Positions 36,937 through 47,100 are shown, counted from the stretch's first letter. The stretch: 64,000 nucleotides of DNA from Promicromonospora soli (GCF_014653785.1 NZ_BNAS01000003.1:572117-636116); one strand, 5' to 3'. Program-made: numbers and translations. Notes: a model not told the origin generated them from the sequence alone.

Positions 36937-37815
36937 CTACCGCTCCGCCCGCGACAGCTCCCCCAGACCGCGCCGAGCGTCGTCGAGCCCGCGCTCGTTG
37001 TCGCCCTGGTGGCTGATGCCGGTCAGGTCGTTTGTGCTGAGCCTTCGCGCGAAGTACGCCGCCTGGACCGCCCAGCGGAACCGGCGGAAGGTGTCGAGGT
37101 GGAGCAGCTCGGCGGGATCGAGGGGGCTCGCGGCCGAGTACGCGTCGAGAAAGGCTGTGGCGTGCCGCGGTCCGCCGAGGTACATCACCGCCGACGCGAC
37201 GTCGTAGAGCACGGGTCCGCGACATGCCCCGGTCCAGTCGATCAGCCCGGTGGTTCCGGTGGCGTCGTCGTGCCGGAATGCCTCGGGTGCCGGGTCGGTA
37301 TGCAGGACGGACCACGTGACCGCCAGGTGATCGGCCGCGGCGCGAGCCGCCTCGATGGCCGGCGGGAGCCAGGGATGGGCGCTGACGCCCGGCGCGGCTG
37401 GTGAGAGCCAGTCGAAGAACCGGCCGGTGGTGTCGCTGACGAGTGTGCTTGCGGCGTGTACCTCGGCGAGGGTGCGGCCGATCTGGCGCTGCTCCTCGCG
37501 CGTCGTCCCCTCCAGCTCTCGCCCGGGGACGTACCCGAGCAGCGCGAGCCGCTCACCCGGTACGACGAGCGAGCCGCGCGTCGTACGCACCGGTCGGCCG
37601 GTTGTCAGGCCTGCGAGCGCGAGCCGCTCTGCCACCGCACTGCCCGCTGCGAGCTGCGCGACGTCCGAGGCCGCGACCCGTTTGGCGACGTAGGAGCGGT
37701 CGCCGGCTTGGACCAGCCAGGTCTCGGAGTTCATGCCCCCGCCCAGCGGCGAGATGGTTGCCGAGGAGAGCCCCCAGTGGAGGTGGAGAAGCCTGACCAG
37801 CGCCTGCGCGTCCAT
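36937..37815 (-). CDS. aminoglycoside phosphotransferase (APH)-like kinase
   Basis: 292 residues with the APH/choline-kinase fold: N-terminal glycine-rich loop (PLGGGMNSETWLV), Lys in YVAKRVA, catalytic loop SVLHTDPAPEAF (usual pattern HxDxxxxN; here His and Asp remain but the Asn position is Ala) and the metal-binding Asp in GLIDWTGACRGP. The altered Asn is likely to affect metal binding, so activity needs proof. Substrate unknown; antibiotic resistance should not be assumed. I prefer ATG 37815 (ribosome site GAGGGTGG) to GTG 37824. Confidence 0.82.
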   Translation of the reverse strand: MDAQALVRLLHLHWGLSSATISPLGGGMNSETWLVQAGDRSYVAKRVAASDVAQLAAGSAVAERLALAGLTTGRPVRTTRGSLVVPGERLALLGYVPGRELEGTTREEQRQIGRTLAEVHAASTLVSDTTGRFFDWLSPAAPGVSAHPWLPPAIEAARAAADHLAVTWSVLHTDPAPEAFRHDDATGTTGLIDWTGACRGPVLYDVASAVMYLGGPRHATAFLDAYSAASPLDPAELLHLDTFRRFRWAVQAAYFARRLSTNDLTGISHQGDNERGLDDARRGLGELSRAER

Positions 37816-37848
37816 GCCGGCCACCCTCGCAGGTCCCGGACCATCGCC

Positions 37849-39111
37849 CTAGGGAATAGTCGCCGTGACCTTCGCGTCCAGCGCGCCCTCCGCGAGGCGG
37901 ACGTGCACGCCGGCGCCGACCGTGACGTCGTCGGGCCGCCGTACGACGTGGCCGTCCGCACGCTGCACGACGGCGTAGCCGCGCTCCAGGGTTGAAGCCG
38001 GTGACAACGCCCTGACCTGGGCGGCGAGCCGCCCGATCTCGCCGCTCGCCCGCAGCAGCAGGGCGTCCAGGGCGTGCCGGCCGTGCCGGATCGCCTGGAC
38101 GATGTCGCGCTCGCGCGACTGCAGCATCGTCTGCGGCACGGCGAGGACCGGGCGCGAGCGGACGCCGTCGAGCCCGTGCTGCTCACGGCTGATCAGGGCC
38201 GCGATGGCACCCCGCATCCGGCCGCGGGCCTGGGTGAGGCGGAGCCGCTCCTCGGAGACGTCCGGCACGATCCGCTTGGCGGCGTCGGTCGGGGTTGAGG
38301 CGCGGTAGTCGGCGACCAGGTCGAGCAGGGGCGCGTCGGTCTCGTGGCCGATCGCGCTGACCAGGGGAGTGCGGGCCTGCGCGACGGCGCGTACCAGCGA
38401 CTCGTTGCTGAACGGCAGCAGATCCTCGACCGAGCCGCCGCCGCGGGCGACGACTATGACGTCGACCCTGGGGTCCCGGTCGAGCTCGGCGATCGCGTTC
38501 GACACCTCGTGCACGGCGTTGACGCCCTGCACCGCGACCTCACGGATCTCGAACCGCACCTGTGGCCAGCGGGCGCGGGCGTTCACGACGACGTCGTGCT
38601 CCGCCTTGGACTCGCGCCCGCACACCAGCCCCACGACGGCGGGCAGGAAGGGGAGGCTCTTCTTGCGCGAGATGTCGAACAGCCCCTCCGCCGCCAGGAC
38701 CTTCTTCAGGGCCTCGATCCGGGCCAGCAGCTCGCCGACGCCGACGGCCCTGATCTCGCCTGCCTGCATCTGCAGGGTGCCGCGCTTGGTCCAGAACACG
38801 GGCTTGGCGTGCACCACCACGTGGTCGCCCTCCGCGGGCAGCTGCGGCAGCATGGCCAGGACACGCGAGAAGATCGTCACCGGCAGGGAATAGTCGGCGT
38901 CCGTGTCGCGGAGCGTCAACCACTGCATTCCGGAGCCGGCCCGATGGTTGAACTGCACGACCTGCCCCTCGACCCAGACCGGCGGCATCTTGTCGATGTA
39001 GCCCCTGATCTTCTCCGAGAGCACACGAACGGGCCAGGGGCTGGTGGCCGTGGTGTCGAGTGCTCTCAGGGGGAGCTCGGTCGGGAGCGGCCGTCGGGTT
39101 GGTTCCGTCAC
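37849..39111 (-). CDS. xseA: exodeoxyribonuclease VII large subunit
   Basis: 420 residues from GTG 39111; the catalytic subunit of exonuclease VII. The N-terminal OB-fold (IRGYIDKMPPVWVEGQVVQF), the conserved core VVGLVCGRESKAEHDV, VDVIVVARGGGSVEDLLPF, SAIGHETDAPLLDLVAD and the C-terminal coiled-coil plus SPASTLERGYAVV are all there. It is divergent from ispH as in other actinobacteria. Its partner xseB is displaced to 30409-30690, with accessory genes in the gap; the next downstream gene (phosphotransferase) begins 33 nt later. Confidence 0.95.
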   Translation of the reverse strand: MTEPTRRPLPTELPLRALDTTATSPWPVRVLSEKIRGYIDKMPPVWVEGQVVQFNHRAGSGMQWLTLRDTDADYSLPVTIFSRVLAMLPQLPAEGDHVVVHAKPVFWTKRGTLQMQAGEIRAVGVGELLARIEALKKVLAAEGLFDISRKKSLPFLPAVVGLVCGRESKAEHDVVVNARARWPQVRFEIREVAVQGVNAVHEVSNAIAELDRDPRVDVIVVARGGGSVEDLLPFSNESLVRAVAQARTPLVSAIGHETDAPLLDLVADYRASTPTDAAKRIVPDVSEERLRLTQARGRMRGAIAALISREQHGLDGVRSRPVLAVPQTMLQSRERDIVQAIRHGRHALDALLLRASGEIGRLAAQVRALSPASTLERGYAVVQRADGHVVRRPDDVTVGAGVHVRLAEGALDAKVTATIP

Positions 39112-39162
39112 GTGTCCAACCCTGCCACCCACCACCGACACAAGCCCTCCGCACGCCACCCC

Positions 39163-39168
39163 TAGACT
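39163..39168 (+). promoter_or_regulatory. -10 element suggesting a leaderless ispH mRNA
   Basis: TAGACT ends 6 nt before the GTG start, which would place the transcription start at or next to the start codon. No ribosome site precedes ispH. The -35 region is poor. Confidence 0.4.
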
Positions 39169-39174
39169 GCACCT

Positions 39175-40212
39175 GTGAGTGTCACGAGCCCTGAGCGCCC
39201 TGCTGAGACCAAGACCAAGCGCGTACTGCTGGCCGCCCCGCGCGGCTATTGCGCCGGCGTGGACCGCGCGGTGGTCGCCGTCGAGAAGGCCCTGGAGACG
39301 TACGGCACGCCGGTGTACGTGCGCAAGGAGATCGTGCACAACAAGCACGTTGTCGAGACGCTCCGCGAGCGTGGCGCGATCTTCGTCAACGAGACCGACG
39401 AGGTGCCCGAGGGCGGCCGGCTCGTGTTCTCCGCGCACGGGGTGTCGCCCGCCGTGCGCGCCTCGGCCGAGGCGCGCAGCCTCGAGACCATCGACGCCAC
39501 CTGCCCCCTGGTCACCAAGGTGCACAAGGAGGCCGTGCGGTTCGCGAAGGACGACTACGACATCCTGCTGATCGGGCACACCGGTCACGAGGAGGTCGAG
39601 GGCACAGCGGGCGAGGCGCCTGACCACGTGCAGGTGGTGAACTCGCCGGACGAGGTGGACCAGGTGGTGGTGCGCGACCCCGACAAGGTCGTGTGGATCT
39701 CGCAGACCACGCTGTCGGTCGACGAGACCATGGAGACGGTGCGCCGGCTGCGGGACAAGTTCCCGTCCTTGCAGGACCCGCCGAGCGACGACATCTGCTA
39801 CGCCACGCAGAACCGCCAGGTCGCGGTGAAGAAGCTGGCGCCCGAGTGCGAGCTCGTCATCGTGGTGGGTTCGGCGAACTCGTCCAACTCGGTGCGGCTG
39901 GTCGAGGTTGCGCTCCAGTCAGGCGCCGCCGCCTCCTACCGCGTGGACCGCATGACGGAGATCAAGGAAGAGTGGCTCGAAGGCGTCACCACGGTGGGCG
40001 TGACCTCGGGCGCGTCGGTGCCGGAGATCCTGGTGCAGGACGTCATCACGTACCTCGCCGACCACGGCTTCGGCACCGTCGACGAGGTACGGACCGCTAC
40101 CGAGGACCTCATGTTCTCGCTGCCGCGCGAGCTGCGGGCCGGGCTCAAGGCCGCCGGCGAGGAGCCCAAGCGTCCGCGTCGCGAGGCCCGCACGGAGCTT
40201 CCGCTCGCCTGA
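39175..40212 (+). CDS. ispH: 4-hydroxy-3-methylbut-2-enyl diphosphate reductase
   Basis: 345 residues; last step of the MEP isoprenoid pathway, forming IPP and DMAPP with a [4Fe-4S] cluster. Cluster cysteines: [22 protein letters not shown] and ICYATQNRQ; the HNK (EIVHNKHVV) and histidine in SAHGVSP are also conserved. It starts with GTG at 39175. A TAGACT -10 hexamer ends only 6 nt before that GTG, so the mRNA may be leaderless. The C-terminus is a basic tail ([10 protein letters not shown]). Confidence 0.95.
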   Translation: MSVTSPERPAETKTKRVLLAAPRGYCAGVDRAVVAVEKALETYGTPVYVRKEIVHNKHVVETLRERGAIFVNETDEVPEGGRLVFSAHGVSPAVRASAEARSLETIDATCPLVTKVHKEAVRFAKDDYDILLIGHTGHEEVEGTAGEAPDHVQVVNSPDEVDQVVVRDPDKVVWISQTTLSVDETMETVRRLRDKFPSLQDPPSDDICYATQNRQVAVKKLAPECELVIVVGSANSSNSVRLVEVALQSGAAASYRVDRMTEIKEEWLEGVTTVGVTSGASVPEILVQDVITYLADHGFGTVDEVRTATEDLMFSLPRELRAGLKAAGEEPKRPRREARTELPLA

Positions 40213-40223
40213 TCGGGTCCGAC

Positions 40224-41714
40224 TCAGCCGGCGGCCGCGCTGCCCTTGTTGCCGTCTTCTGCGTCCTCGACGGCCTCCAGGGCGCGCATGTCCGTAGCCG
40301 CGAGCTCGGTGATCTCCAGCTCCTGCACCAGGATCCTCTCGGTGTCCTGCGCGCGGTCGATCGCGATGACGCCGCCCTCGTCGGCCGCCAGCAGCTCCGG
40401 CTTGGTGATGGGGCGCGGCACCTCTTCGATGCCCCTGATCTCGTCGATGGTCTCCTTCGCGTCGACGACGTCGAGCTCCACCATCCGGCGGGCCGACGTG
40501 AGCACGTTGCGCTCCAGCGAGCCGATCATCTGGTTGTAGCTCTTCGTCGCCGACTCCAGGGCGCGGCCCGTCCGGGTGACGTGGCCGGTCATGGTGACCA
40601 GGCGCGCGTAGAGCTCCTTGCCGACGGTGAGCACCTTCTGCGCGTTCTCCGCCAGGGCCTCCTGCCGCCACGCATAGGCGACGGTGCGGAGCAGGGCGAG
40701 CATCGTGGTGGGCGTCGCGATGATGACGTTCTTCTGCGCCGCGTACTCCAGCAGCTCCGGCGCGCGCTCCAGGGACGCCGACAGGAATGCTTCGGCGGGT
40801 ACGAACATCACGACGAACTCCGGCGCGGGCTCGAACTGGTTCCAGTACTTCTTGCCGGCCAGGTCGTCCACGTGTTTGCGCATGTGCCGCACGTGCGCGT
40901 CGAGGCGCTGCTCGCGGTATGCGACGTCGTCGGACTGCTGCGCCTCCAGGAAGCCCAGGAACGCGACCTTGGAGTCCACGACCACGCGCTTGCCGCCCGC
41001 GAGGTTGATCACCATGTCGGGCCGGAGCGTGCCGTCCTCCGTCGTGACCTGCGCCTGCTCGGTGAAGTCGACGCGGTTGATCATGCCCGCGGACTCCACG
41101 ACCTTGCGCAGCTGCAGCTCGCCCCACGCACCGCGGGTCTGCGACGAGCGCAGGGCGGTGACCAGGTCGGCCGTGCCGTTGCGCAGGTCCGTCGACACCT
41201 CGGCGACGTTGCGCATCTGTTCCACCAGCGCGCCCTGGCCCTCGATGCGGGCCTTCTCCGCCTGGAGCACCTCGCTGCGCACCAGCTCAACCGCCTTGGT
41301 CAGCGGGTCCACCAGCGACTTCACGGCCTGCTCGCGCTTTGCCAGGGCCTGCTCGCCGTCGGACGCCGACCGCTTGAGCCGCTCCTCCGCGAGCTCGAGG
41401 AAACGCTTGCTGTTGGCGTCCAGCGCGTCGCCGGCCAGCGCCTGGAACTGACGCCGGGCGTTCTCCTGCTCGATGCGCGCGGCGGCGATCTGCTCGGTGG
41501 CACGTTCCCGCGCCGCGGCGATCTGCTCGTCCGCGCGGTTACGGGCTGCGACCACCTGGTGCTCGGCCGACTCGACCTGAGCGCGCAGGCGTACAGCCTC
41601 CAGGTCCGCGTCGCGCAGGGCGGGCGCGGAACGCTGTGCGTGACCGAGCCACCCCAGCAGCACCCCGACGACGAGAGCGCCGAAGACCAGCAGAATCGTT
41701 GCGGCGATGTCCAT
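40224..41714 (-). CDS. rmuC: DNA recombination protein RmuC
   Basis: 496 residues. An N-terminal TM helix (IAATILLVFGALVVGVLLGWLGH) leads into a long coiled coil (about 28-170) and the RmuC nuclease-like domain (about 175-420), with GAWGELQLRKVVESAGM, RPDMVINLAGGKRVVVDSKV and EFVVMFVPAEAFL. RmuC limits inversion at short repeats; its enzymatic activity is inferred from its PD-(D/E)XK-like core (the D-SK pattern). I use ATG 41714; the frame is open to 41831 without support. Convergent with ispH. Confidence 0.93.
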   Translation of the reverse strand: MDIAATILLVFGALVVGVLLGWLGHAQRSAPALRDADLEAVRLRAQVESAEHQVVAARNRADEQIAAARERATEQIAAARIEQENARRQFQALAGDALDANSKRFLELAEERLKRSASDGEQALAKREQAVKSLVDPLTKAVELVRSEVLQAEKARIEGQGALVEQMRNVAEVSTDLRNGTADLVTALRSSQTRGAWGELQLRKVVESAGMINRVDFTEQAQVTTEDGTLRPDMVINLAGGKRVVVDSKVAFLGFLEAQQSDDVAYREQRLDAHVRHMRKHVDDLAGKKYWNQFEPAPEFVVMFVPAEAFLSASLERAPELLEYAAQKNVIIATPTTMLALLRTVAYAWRQEALAENAQKVLTVGKELYARLVTMTGHVTRTGRALESATKSYNQMIGSLERNVLTSARRMVELDVVDAKETIDEIRGIEEVPRPITKPELLAADEGGVIAIDRAQDTERILVQELEITELAATDMRALEAVEDAEDGNKGSAAAG

Positions 41715-41889
41715 GTGCGACAGGCTGCCACGAGCTACTGACACTCCGGCACGGTGACACCCCGAGGGGTCGGAATCGCTCGACATGAACCCGGGCCCGC
41801 GTGATCCGCCCCCAGAGGGATGCCGTATCACCCGCCCTCATCCTCGCGCCGGATCCACCGTGTCGTACCTCGCGGCTACGTTGGGTGCC

Positions 41890-42720
41890 ATGACGACCCC
41901 AGTCGACCCGAGCCCGCCGGGCAGCCCCGACCCGCAAGGTGTCCCGGAGCCGCCCCGGCACGACCCGTCGGCTGCGCTCAGCGTGCGCGGCCTCTGGAAG
42001 CGGTTCGGGCAGAAGACCGCGGTCGCCGGCGTCAGCCTGGACGTGCCCGCCGGCTCGTTCTACGGCCTGGTCGGCCCCAACGGGGCCGGGAAGACCACCA
42101 TGCTCTCGATGGCCACCGGACTGCTGCGGCCGGACCTCGGCGGGGCCTGGGTGCACGGAGTGGACCTGTGGGCGCGTCCCGACGTGGCCAAGGCCACGCT
42201 GGGCGTGCTGCCTGACGGCGTGCGTCTGTTCGACCGCCTGACCGGCCGCCAGCTGCTGACGTACGCCGGGATGCTGCGGGGGATGGAGAAGGACACGGTC
42301 ATCGAGCGCACCGACGACCTGTTGCTGGCCTTCGACCTGGGCGCCGACGCGGACACGTTCGTCGTCGACTACTCCGCCGGCATGACCAAGAAGATCGCGC
42401 TGGGCAGCGCCATGATCCATGCTCCGCGCACCCTGGTCCTCGACGAGCCGTTCGAGGCGGTGGACCCGGTGAGCGCGGCGAACATCCGCGACATCCTCAA
42501 GGACTACGTGGCGGGTGGCGGCACCGTGATCGTCTCCAGCCACGTCATGGACCTGGTTCAGCGCATGTGCGACCACGTCGCCGTGATGGCGGCCGGGCAG
42601 GTCCTCGCGGCCGGCACGGTGGACGAGGTGCGCGGCGAGCAGAGCCTGGAAGACCGGTTCGTGGACCTCGTCGGCGGCCGTCAGCACTCGGAGGGGCTCT
42701 CATGGTTGCGCGGTTCGTGA
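41890..42720 (+). CDS. ABC transporter ATP-binding protein
   Basis: 276 residues. Walker A GPNGAGKTTML, signature YSAGMTKKIALGSAM (degenerate LSGGQ: YSAGM), Walker B TLVLDEPFEAVD and H-loop VSSHVMD. The N-terminus is a 28-residue Pro-rich tail. The altered signature is typical of the CcmA/ABC-2-type group. It overlaps the permease gene by 19 nt, so the two are one transporter. Probably an exporter; substrate unknown. Confidence 0.88.
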   Translation: MTTPVDPSPPGSPDPQGVPEPPRHDPSAALSVRGLWKRFGQKTAVAGVSLDVPAGSFYGLVGPNGAGKTTMLSMATGLLRPDLGGAWVHGVDLWARPDVAKATLGVLPDGVRLFDRLTGRQLLTYAGMLRGMEKDTVIERTDDLLLAFDLGADADTFVVDYSAGMTKKIALGSAMIHAPRTLVLDEPFEAVDPVSAANIRDILKDYVAGGGTVIVSSHVMDLVQRMCDHVAVMAAGQVLAAGTVDEVRGEQSLEDRFVDLVGGRQHSEGLSWLRGS

Positions 42721-44321
42721 CCCTCAAGCTGACGCTGATGGGCAACACGTTCCGCAAGAGCGTCTGGCAGACGATCGGCATGGTCGTCGCGGCGCTGTAC
42801 GCGCTGGGCGTCGTCGGAGCTCTCGTGACCCTGGTGGGTGCCCTGGCATATGTGGGGGACCCGGCCTGGGCCGGCCTGGCGATCACCCTTGGCGGAGCCC
42901 TCACGGTCGTGGGCTGGTGGATCATCCCGATCTTTGCCTTCGGCGTGGACGCCACCCTGGACCCGCACCGGTTCGCGACGTACGCGATCCCCCGGCGCAC
43001 CCTGCTCGCGGGTCTGGCGGTCGCGGGCCTGGTGTCCGTGCCCGGTATCGCCACGGTGCTCGTCGCCATCGGAACGTCGTTCGCGTGGGTGCTGGAGCCG
43101 GGCGTGCTGGTGGTCGCTCTCCTGGGCGCCGTGCTCGGGGTCGCGACGTGCGTGATCGGGTCCCGCGCGATCACCACGCTGCTGGCCCCCGTGCTGGAGT
43201 CCCGTAGGTACCGTGAGGTCGTCACGATCGTCGCGGTGATGCTGGTCGTGATGACCGGCCCGCTGATCGGCTGGCTCGCGAACGACGTCGAGGTGTCGGT
43301 CGAGGCCGACCCCGGAAGCGGCAGCAGCATGGGCATGCTGCTCCTACCGTTGTTCGAGCAGGCGGCCGCCCTCGTCGGCTGGACACCGTTCGGCGCGGCC
43401 TGGTCGCTCGCCGGCACCGCGCACGACGGCGACTGGGCCGGCCTTGCCGGACACCTCGCCGTCGCGCTCGGCACCATAGGGCTGGCCTGGCTGGTCTGGG
43501 ACCGGGCGCTGGCCCGTGCCCTGGAGCGCCCGCCCGTCGGCGACGGCAGCGGCGGCAAGGCCAAGGGGCTGGGGGCGTTCGGCCGCGTGCCGTTCTCCCC
43601 CACCTGGGCCGTCGCCGCCCGGACCGCCACCTACTGGGTCCGGGACCCCCGCTACTCCGGATCGATCGCGATCGTGCCGCTGCTGCCGGTCGTCATGTAC
43701 GTCTCGGCGCAGAGCACGGGCAACTTCTTCATGCTGCTGGCGACCGGGCCGTTCGTGGCCTGGATCCTCGGCTTCAGCATCTCCAACGACGTGGGCTACG
43801 ACAACACAGCGTTCGCCCTGCACGTCGCGGCGGGCGTCGACGGCAGGGCAGACCGGTGGGGCCGGGCTATCCCGATGCTCCTCGTGGGACCCGTGGTCTG
43901 CGTCGCCACGGTGGTGGTGTCGGTCTGGATCGCCGACTCGTGGCACCTCACGCTGCCCCTGCTGGGCCTGTCCCTCGGGCTGCTGCTGGTCGGCACTGCC
44001 GTGTCCTGCGCGGTCTCGGCGCGGCTCGTCTACCCGGTCGCCAAGCCGGGGGAGAGCCCGCTCAAGTCCCCGCAGGGCGCCGCGACGGCCACGATCGTGT
44101 CGCAGGGGCTCGGCTTCCTGGTGACGGCCGGGCTGTCGCTCCCGGTCCTTGCTATGGGAGTCGCCGCCCTCATGCTGGGCGGAGTGCTGTGGGGCGCGGC
44201 GACGCTCGTCGTCTGCGTCCTGTACGGGGCCCTGATCCTGGTCCTGGCGGTGCGGTTCGGCGCTCGTGTGTACAACCGGCGGCTGCCGGAGCTGCTCCAG
44301 CAGGTCCAGTCGTTCCCGTGA
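42702..44321 (+). CDS. ABC-2-type permease, large
   Basis: 539 residues with about 12 hydrophobic helices in two groups of six. The helices alternate with short charged loops, and the cytoplasmic N-terminus is MVARFVTLKLTLMGNTFRKS. This matches large ABC-2-like permeases paired with CcmA-type ATPases. It starts inside the ATPase gene (19-nt overlap), which implies translational coupling. Substrate not predictable; related actinobacterial pairs are considered antibiotic or lipid exporters, without proof. Confidence 0.83.
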   Translation: MVARFVTLKLTLMGNTFRKSVWQTIGMVVAALYALGVVGALVTLVGALAYVGDPAWAGLAITLGGALTVVGWWIIPIFAFGVDATLDPHRFATYAIPRRTLLAGLAVAGLVSVPGIATVLVAIGTSFAWVLEPGVLVVALLGAVLGVATCVIGSRAITTLLAPVLESRRYREVVTIVAVMLVVMTGPLIGWLANDVEVSVEADPGSGSSMGMLLLPLFEQAAALVGWTPFGAAWSLAGTAHDGDWAGLAGHLAVALGTIGLAWLVWDRALARALERPPVGDGSGGKAKGLGAFGRVPFSPTWAVAARTATYWVRDPRYSGSIAIVPLLPVVMYVSAQSTGNFFMLLATGPFVAWILGFSISNDVGYDNTAFALHVAAGVDGRADRWGRAIPMLLVGPVVCVATVVVSVWIADSWHLTLPLLGLSLGLLLVGTAVSCAVSARLVYPVAKPGESPLKSPQGAATATIVSQGLGFLVTAGLSLPVLAMGVAALMLGGVLWGAATLVVCVLYGALILVLAVRFGARVYNRRLPELLQQVQSFP

Positions 44322-44325
44322 GTGC

Positions 44326-44349
44326 CTTGAGCCCTTGAGCCCTTGAGCC
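44326..44349. repeat. three copies of an 8-nt repeat
   Basis: CTTGAGCC occurs three times in succession just after the permease stop. A simple slippage repeat; no function seen. Confidence 0.6.
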
Positions 44350-44397
44350 CGTGCGCCAGAGCCTGGATGTCGGAGGCTCGGCGTAGCGTCGGCACAC

Positions 44398-45204
44398 ATG
44401 AGTCGCATTGACGGGCGCAACATCGACGGACGCCACATCGACGGACGCGTGGACGGGATCGTTGGCGCAGACCTGCGCGGGGCCGACATCCGCAACGCTG
44501 ACATGAGCGGTGCCTCGTTCCGCGAGGTCGGCCTCAACGGCGTGCGGATGCGTGGGGTCGAGCTGGCCGAGGCCGACATAGACGGCTTCATCTACGGCCT
44601 GCGCATCAACGGTGTCGAGGTGGAACCCCTGGTCGAGGCCGAGCTGAACAGGCGGCATCCGGAGCGTGCGCTGCTCCAGGACCGCACACTGACCGGGCTC
44701 CTCGCGGCGCTCGACGCCTACGACCAGCTGTGGGAGGCCACCTACGAACGGGTCGCGTCGATGCCTCCGGGCACGGTGGACGTCTCGGTCGACGAGGAGT
44801 GGTCGTTCGCCCAGACCTTGCGGCACCTCGTGTTCTGCACCGACGGCTGGCTGCGCTGGGGTGCGCAGGGCCGGCGTGAGGACGTGTTCTGGCCCGCTGG
44901 GGTGCCGCACTCCGCATTCGCCGCCGATGCGCCGGGGATCGGGATCGACCCGGCCGCTGCGCCGTCGTACGACGAGGTGCTCGAGGTCCGGAGGGGCCGG
45001 ATGCGGGAAGTCCGTGAGTTCCTCTCGACGATCACGCCCGAGCAGGCGGGCAGTGCGGCCGAACCGCCGCCGTGGATGGATCAGTCCGAGCCCTTCGACG
45101 TAGCGCAGTGCGTGTGGGTGGTGCTCACCGAGGAGTGGCATCACCACTCGTACGCCACCAGGGACCTGGACCTGATCGACACGGGCAGCGGCTCGTCCAC
45201 GTAA
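44398..45204 (+). CDS. DinB-like protein with short pentapeptide-like N-terminus
   Basis: 268 residues. The first ~75 are a pentapeptide-repeat-like segment (GADLRGADIRNADMSGASF) preceded by a tandem IDGR(N/H/V) repeat. The rest (about 95-255) is a DinB/mycothiol-dependent-maleylpyruvate-isomerase four-helix bundle. Possible metal ligands are visible: His in FAQTLRHLVFCTDGW and the histidines in LTEEWHHHSYATRDL. Such bundles often use mycothiol or other thiols in detoxification. Fusion to pentapeptide repeats is unusual but seen in actinobacteria. Its TAA stop is 12 nt before ychF. Confidence 0.78.
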   Translation: MSRIDGRNIDGRHIDGRVDGIVGADLRGADIRNADMSGASFREVGLNGVRMRGVELAEADIDGFIYGLRINGVEVEPLVEAELNRRHPERALLQDRTLTGLLAALDAYDQLWEATYERVASMPPGTVDVSVDEEWSFAQTLRHLVFCTDGWLRWGAQGRREDVFWPAGVPHSAFAADAPGIGIDPAAAPSYDEVLEVRRGRMREVREFLSTITPEQAGSAAEPPPWMDQSEPFDVAQCVWVVLTEEWHHHSYATRDLDLIDTGSGSST

Positions 45205-45215
45205 ACTTGCGCGAC

Positions 45216-46301
<1,086 letters not shown>

Positions 46302-46383
46302 TTACCTCGTGAAAAGGGAAAGTTCCACGGGAGGTTTGGTCCACATTGGCCGGCTCTTGCCGCAAGAACAGGAGAGTAGCCCT

Positions 46384-46731
46384 GTGAAAAAGTTCATCAC
46401 GGTCATCCTGGTGGCCTTTGGCCTCGTCGTTGGCGGACTCGTCGCGTCGGCGCCCGCCCAGGCCATCGTCGGGAGCAGCGTTCACTTCTACGAGGTGAGC
46501 GACGGTATCCCGTCCGACTGGATCAAGCTGCACAACACCGGAACCGGGGGTACCGAGTATCTCCAGTCGTTCGCCACGACGAGGGGCAACGTGCGCGAGT
46601 CGTGTCCCCCGAACGACAACTACTACCTGTACTACACGAATCCTGCCGGTGCTTTCAACAGACTGAACCCTGGCGTGTGTCTGGTTCCGATCCGGACCGG
46701 CACGTACTCCGTAGGCATCGCTCGAGCCTGA
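46384..46731 (+). CDS. small secreted protein of unknown function (inserted cassette)
   Basis: 115 residues. GTG start at 46384 after AGGAGAG. A clear signal peptide (KKFITVILVAFGLVVGGLVA … APAQA, cleavage near residue 27) is followed by an ~88-residue mature domain rich in Tyr, Asn, Gly and Thr, with two cysteines (ESCPPN, GVCLV) that could form a disulfide. I do not recognise the domain; it resembles small beta-rich secreted proteins. It is the only gene between the two copies of the ychF 3' end. Base use is less GC-biased than in neighbours, which suggests acquisition. Confidence 0.75.
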   Translation: MKKFITVILVAFGLVVGGLVASAPAQAIVGSSVHFYEVSDGIPSDWIKLHNTGTGGTEYLQSFATTRGNVRESCPPNDNYYLYYTNPAGAFNRLNPGVCLVPIRTGTYSVGIARA

Positions 46732-46737
46732 CAGCCA

Positions 46738-46770
46738 GGCGACGTGGTGGAGTTCCGCTTCAATGTCTGA
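46738..46770 (+). pseudogene. displaced second copy of the ychF 3' end
   Basis: Eleven codons translate to GDVVEFRFNV and stop, identical in protein to the ychF C-terminus at 46269-46301. Seven codons differ, all synonymously: GTG, GTG, GAG, CGC, AAT, GTC, TGA here against GTC, GTT, GAA, AGG, AAC, GTT, TAG there. The copy here uses mostly GC-ending codons and is followed by a terminator, so it is probably the original native end. It has no start and is not expressed on its own. Confidence 0.85.
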
Positions 46771-46776
46771 GCATCA

Positions 46777-46812
46777 CCCGGATCGCGGCATGTCCAGAGG
46801 TCGCGATCCGGG
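46777..46812 (+). terminator. terminator, probably the original ychF terminator
   Basis: A perfect 11-bp stem, CCCGGATCGCG (46777-46787) with CGCGATCCGGG (46802-46812), lies 6 nt after the displaced ychF stop codon and far from the functional one at 46301. Confidence 0.8.
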
Positions 46813-46858
46813 CTCAGGTGGCCGAGGATTGTCCTGCGCAGAGTGATGCCCCTCCTCC

Positions 46859-47100
46859 TCAGCCGAACAACTGTCCGGCGACCCCGCCGAACACGGTCGC
46901 GACGATCTCGAGGACGACGATCACGATCCCGACGATGCCGAAGCCGCGGGCGGCGCCGGCCTGGGGGTGGCTTCCGCGTGCCAGGCCGCCCAGCCACGCG
47001 GCTGAGGCGCCGAGCGCCGCCGGTGCTCCGGACCAGTTCAGCGGCAGCGTGATGATCGCGAGAGCGCCGAGCACGATCGCGCCGACCTTGGCGCGCATCG
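46859..47100 (-). CDS. small two-TM membrane protein, DUF4190-like
   Basis: 80 residues from ATG 47100. Two hydrophobic helices (VGAIVLGALAIITLPLNW; GIVGIVIVVLEIVATVFGGV) are joined by a loop with ARGSHPQAGAARG, the layout of DUF4190-type proteins. It has no clear ribosome site, and its 5' end overlaps the region where the divergent histidine kinase would start, so either start may be misplaced or one gene truncated. Function unknown. Confidence 0.55.

Noticed and set aside
46302-46812. A complete integrative element with integrase at ychF
   Set aside because: The insertion holds one small gene only; no recombinase, long att direct repeat or terminal inverted repeat is visible.
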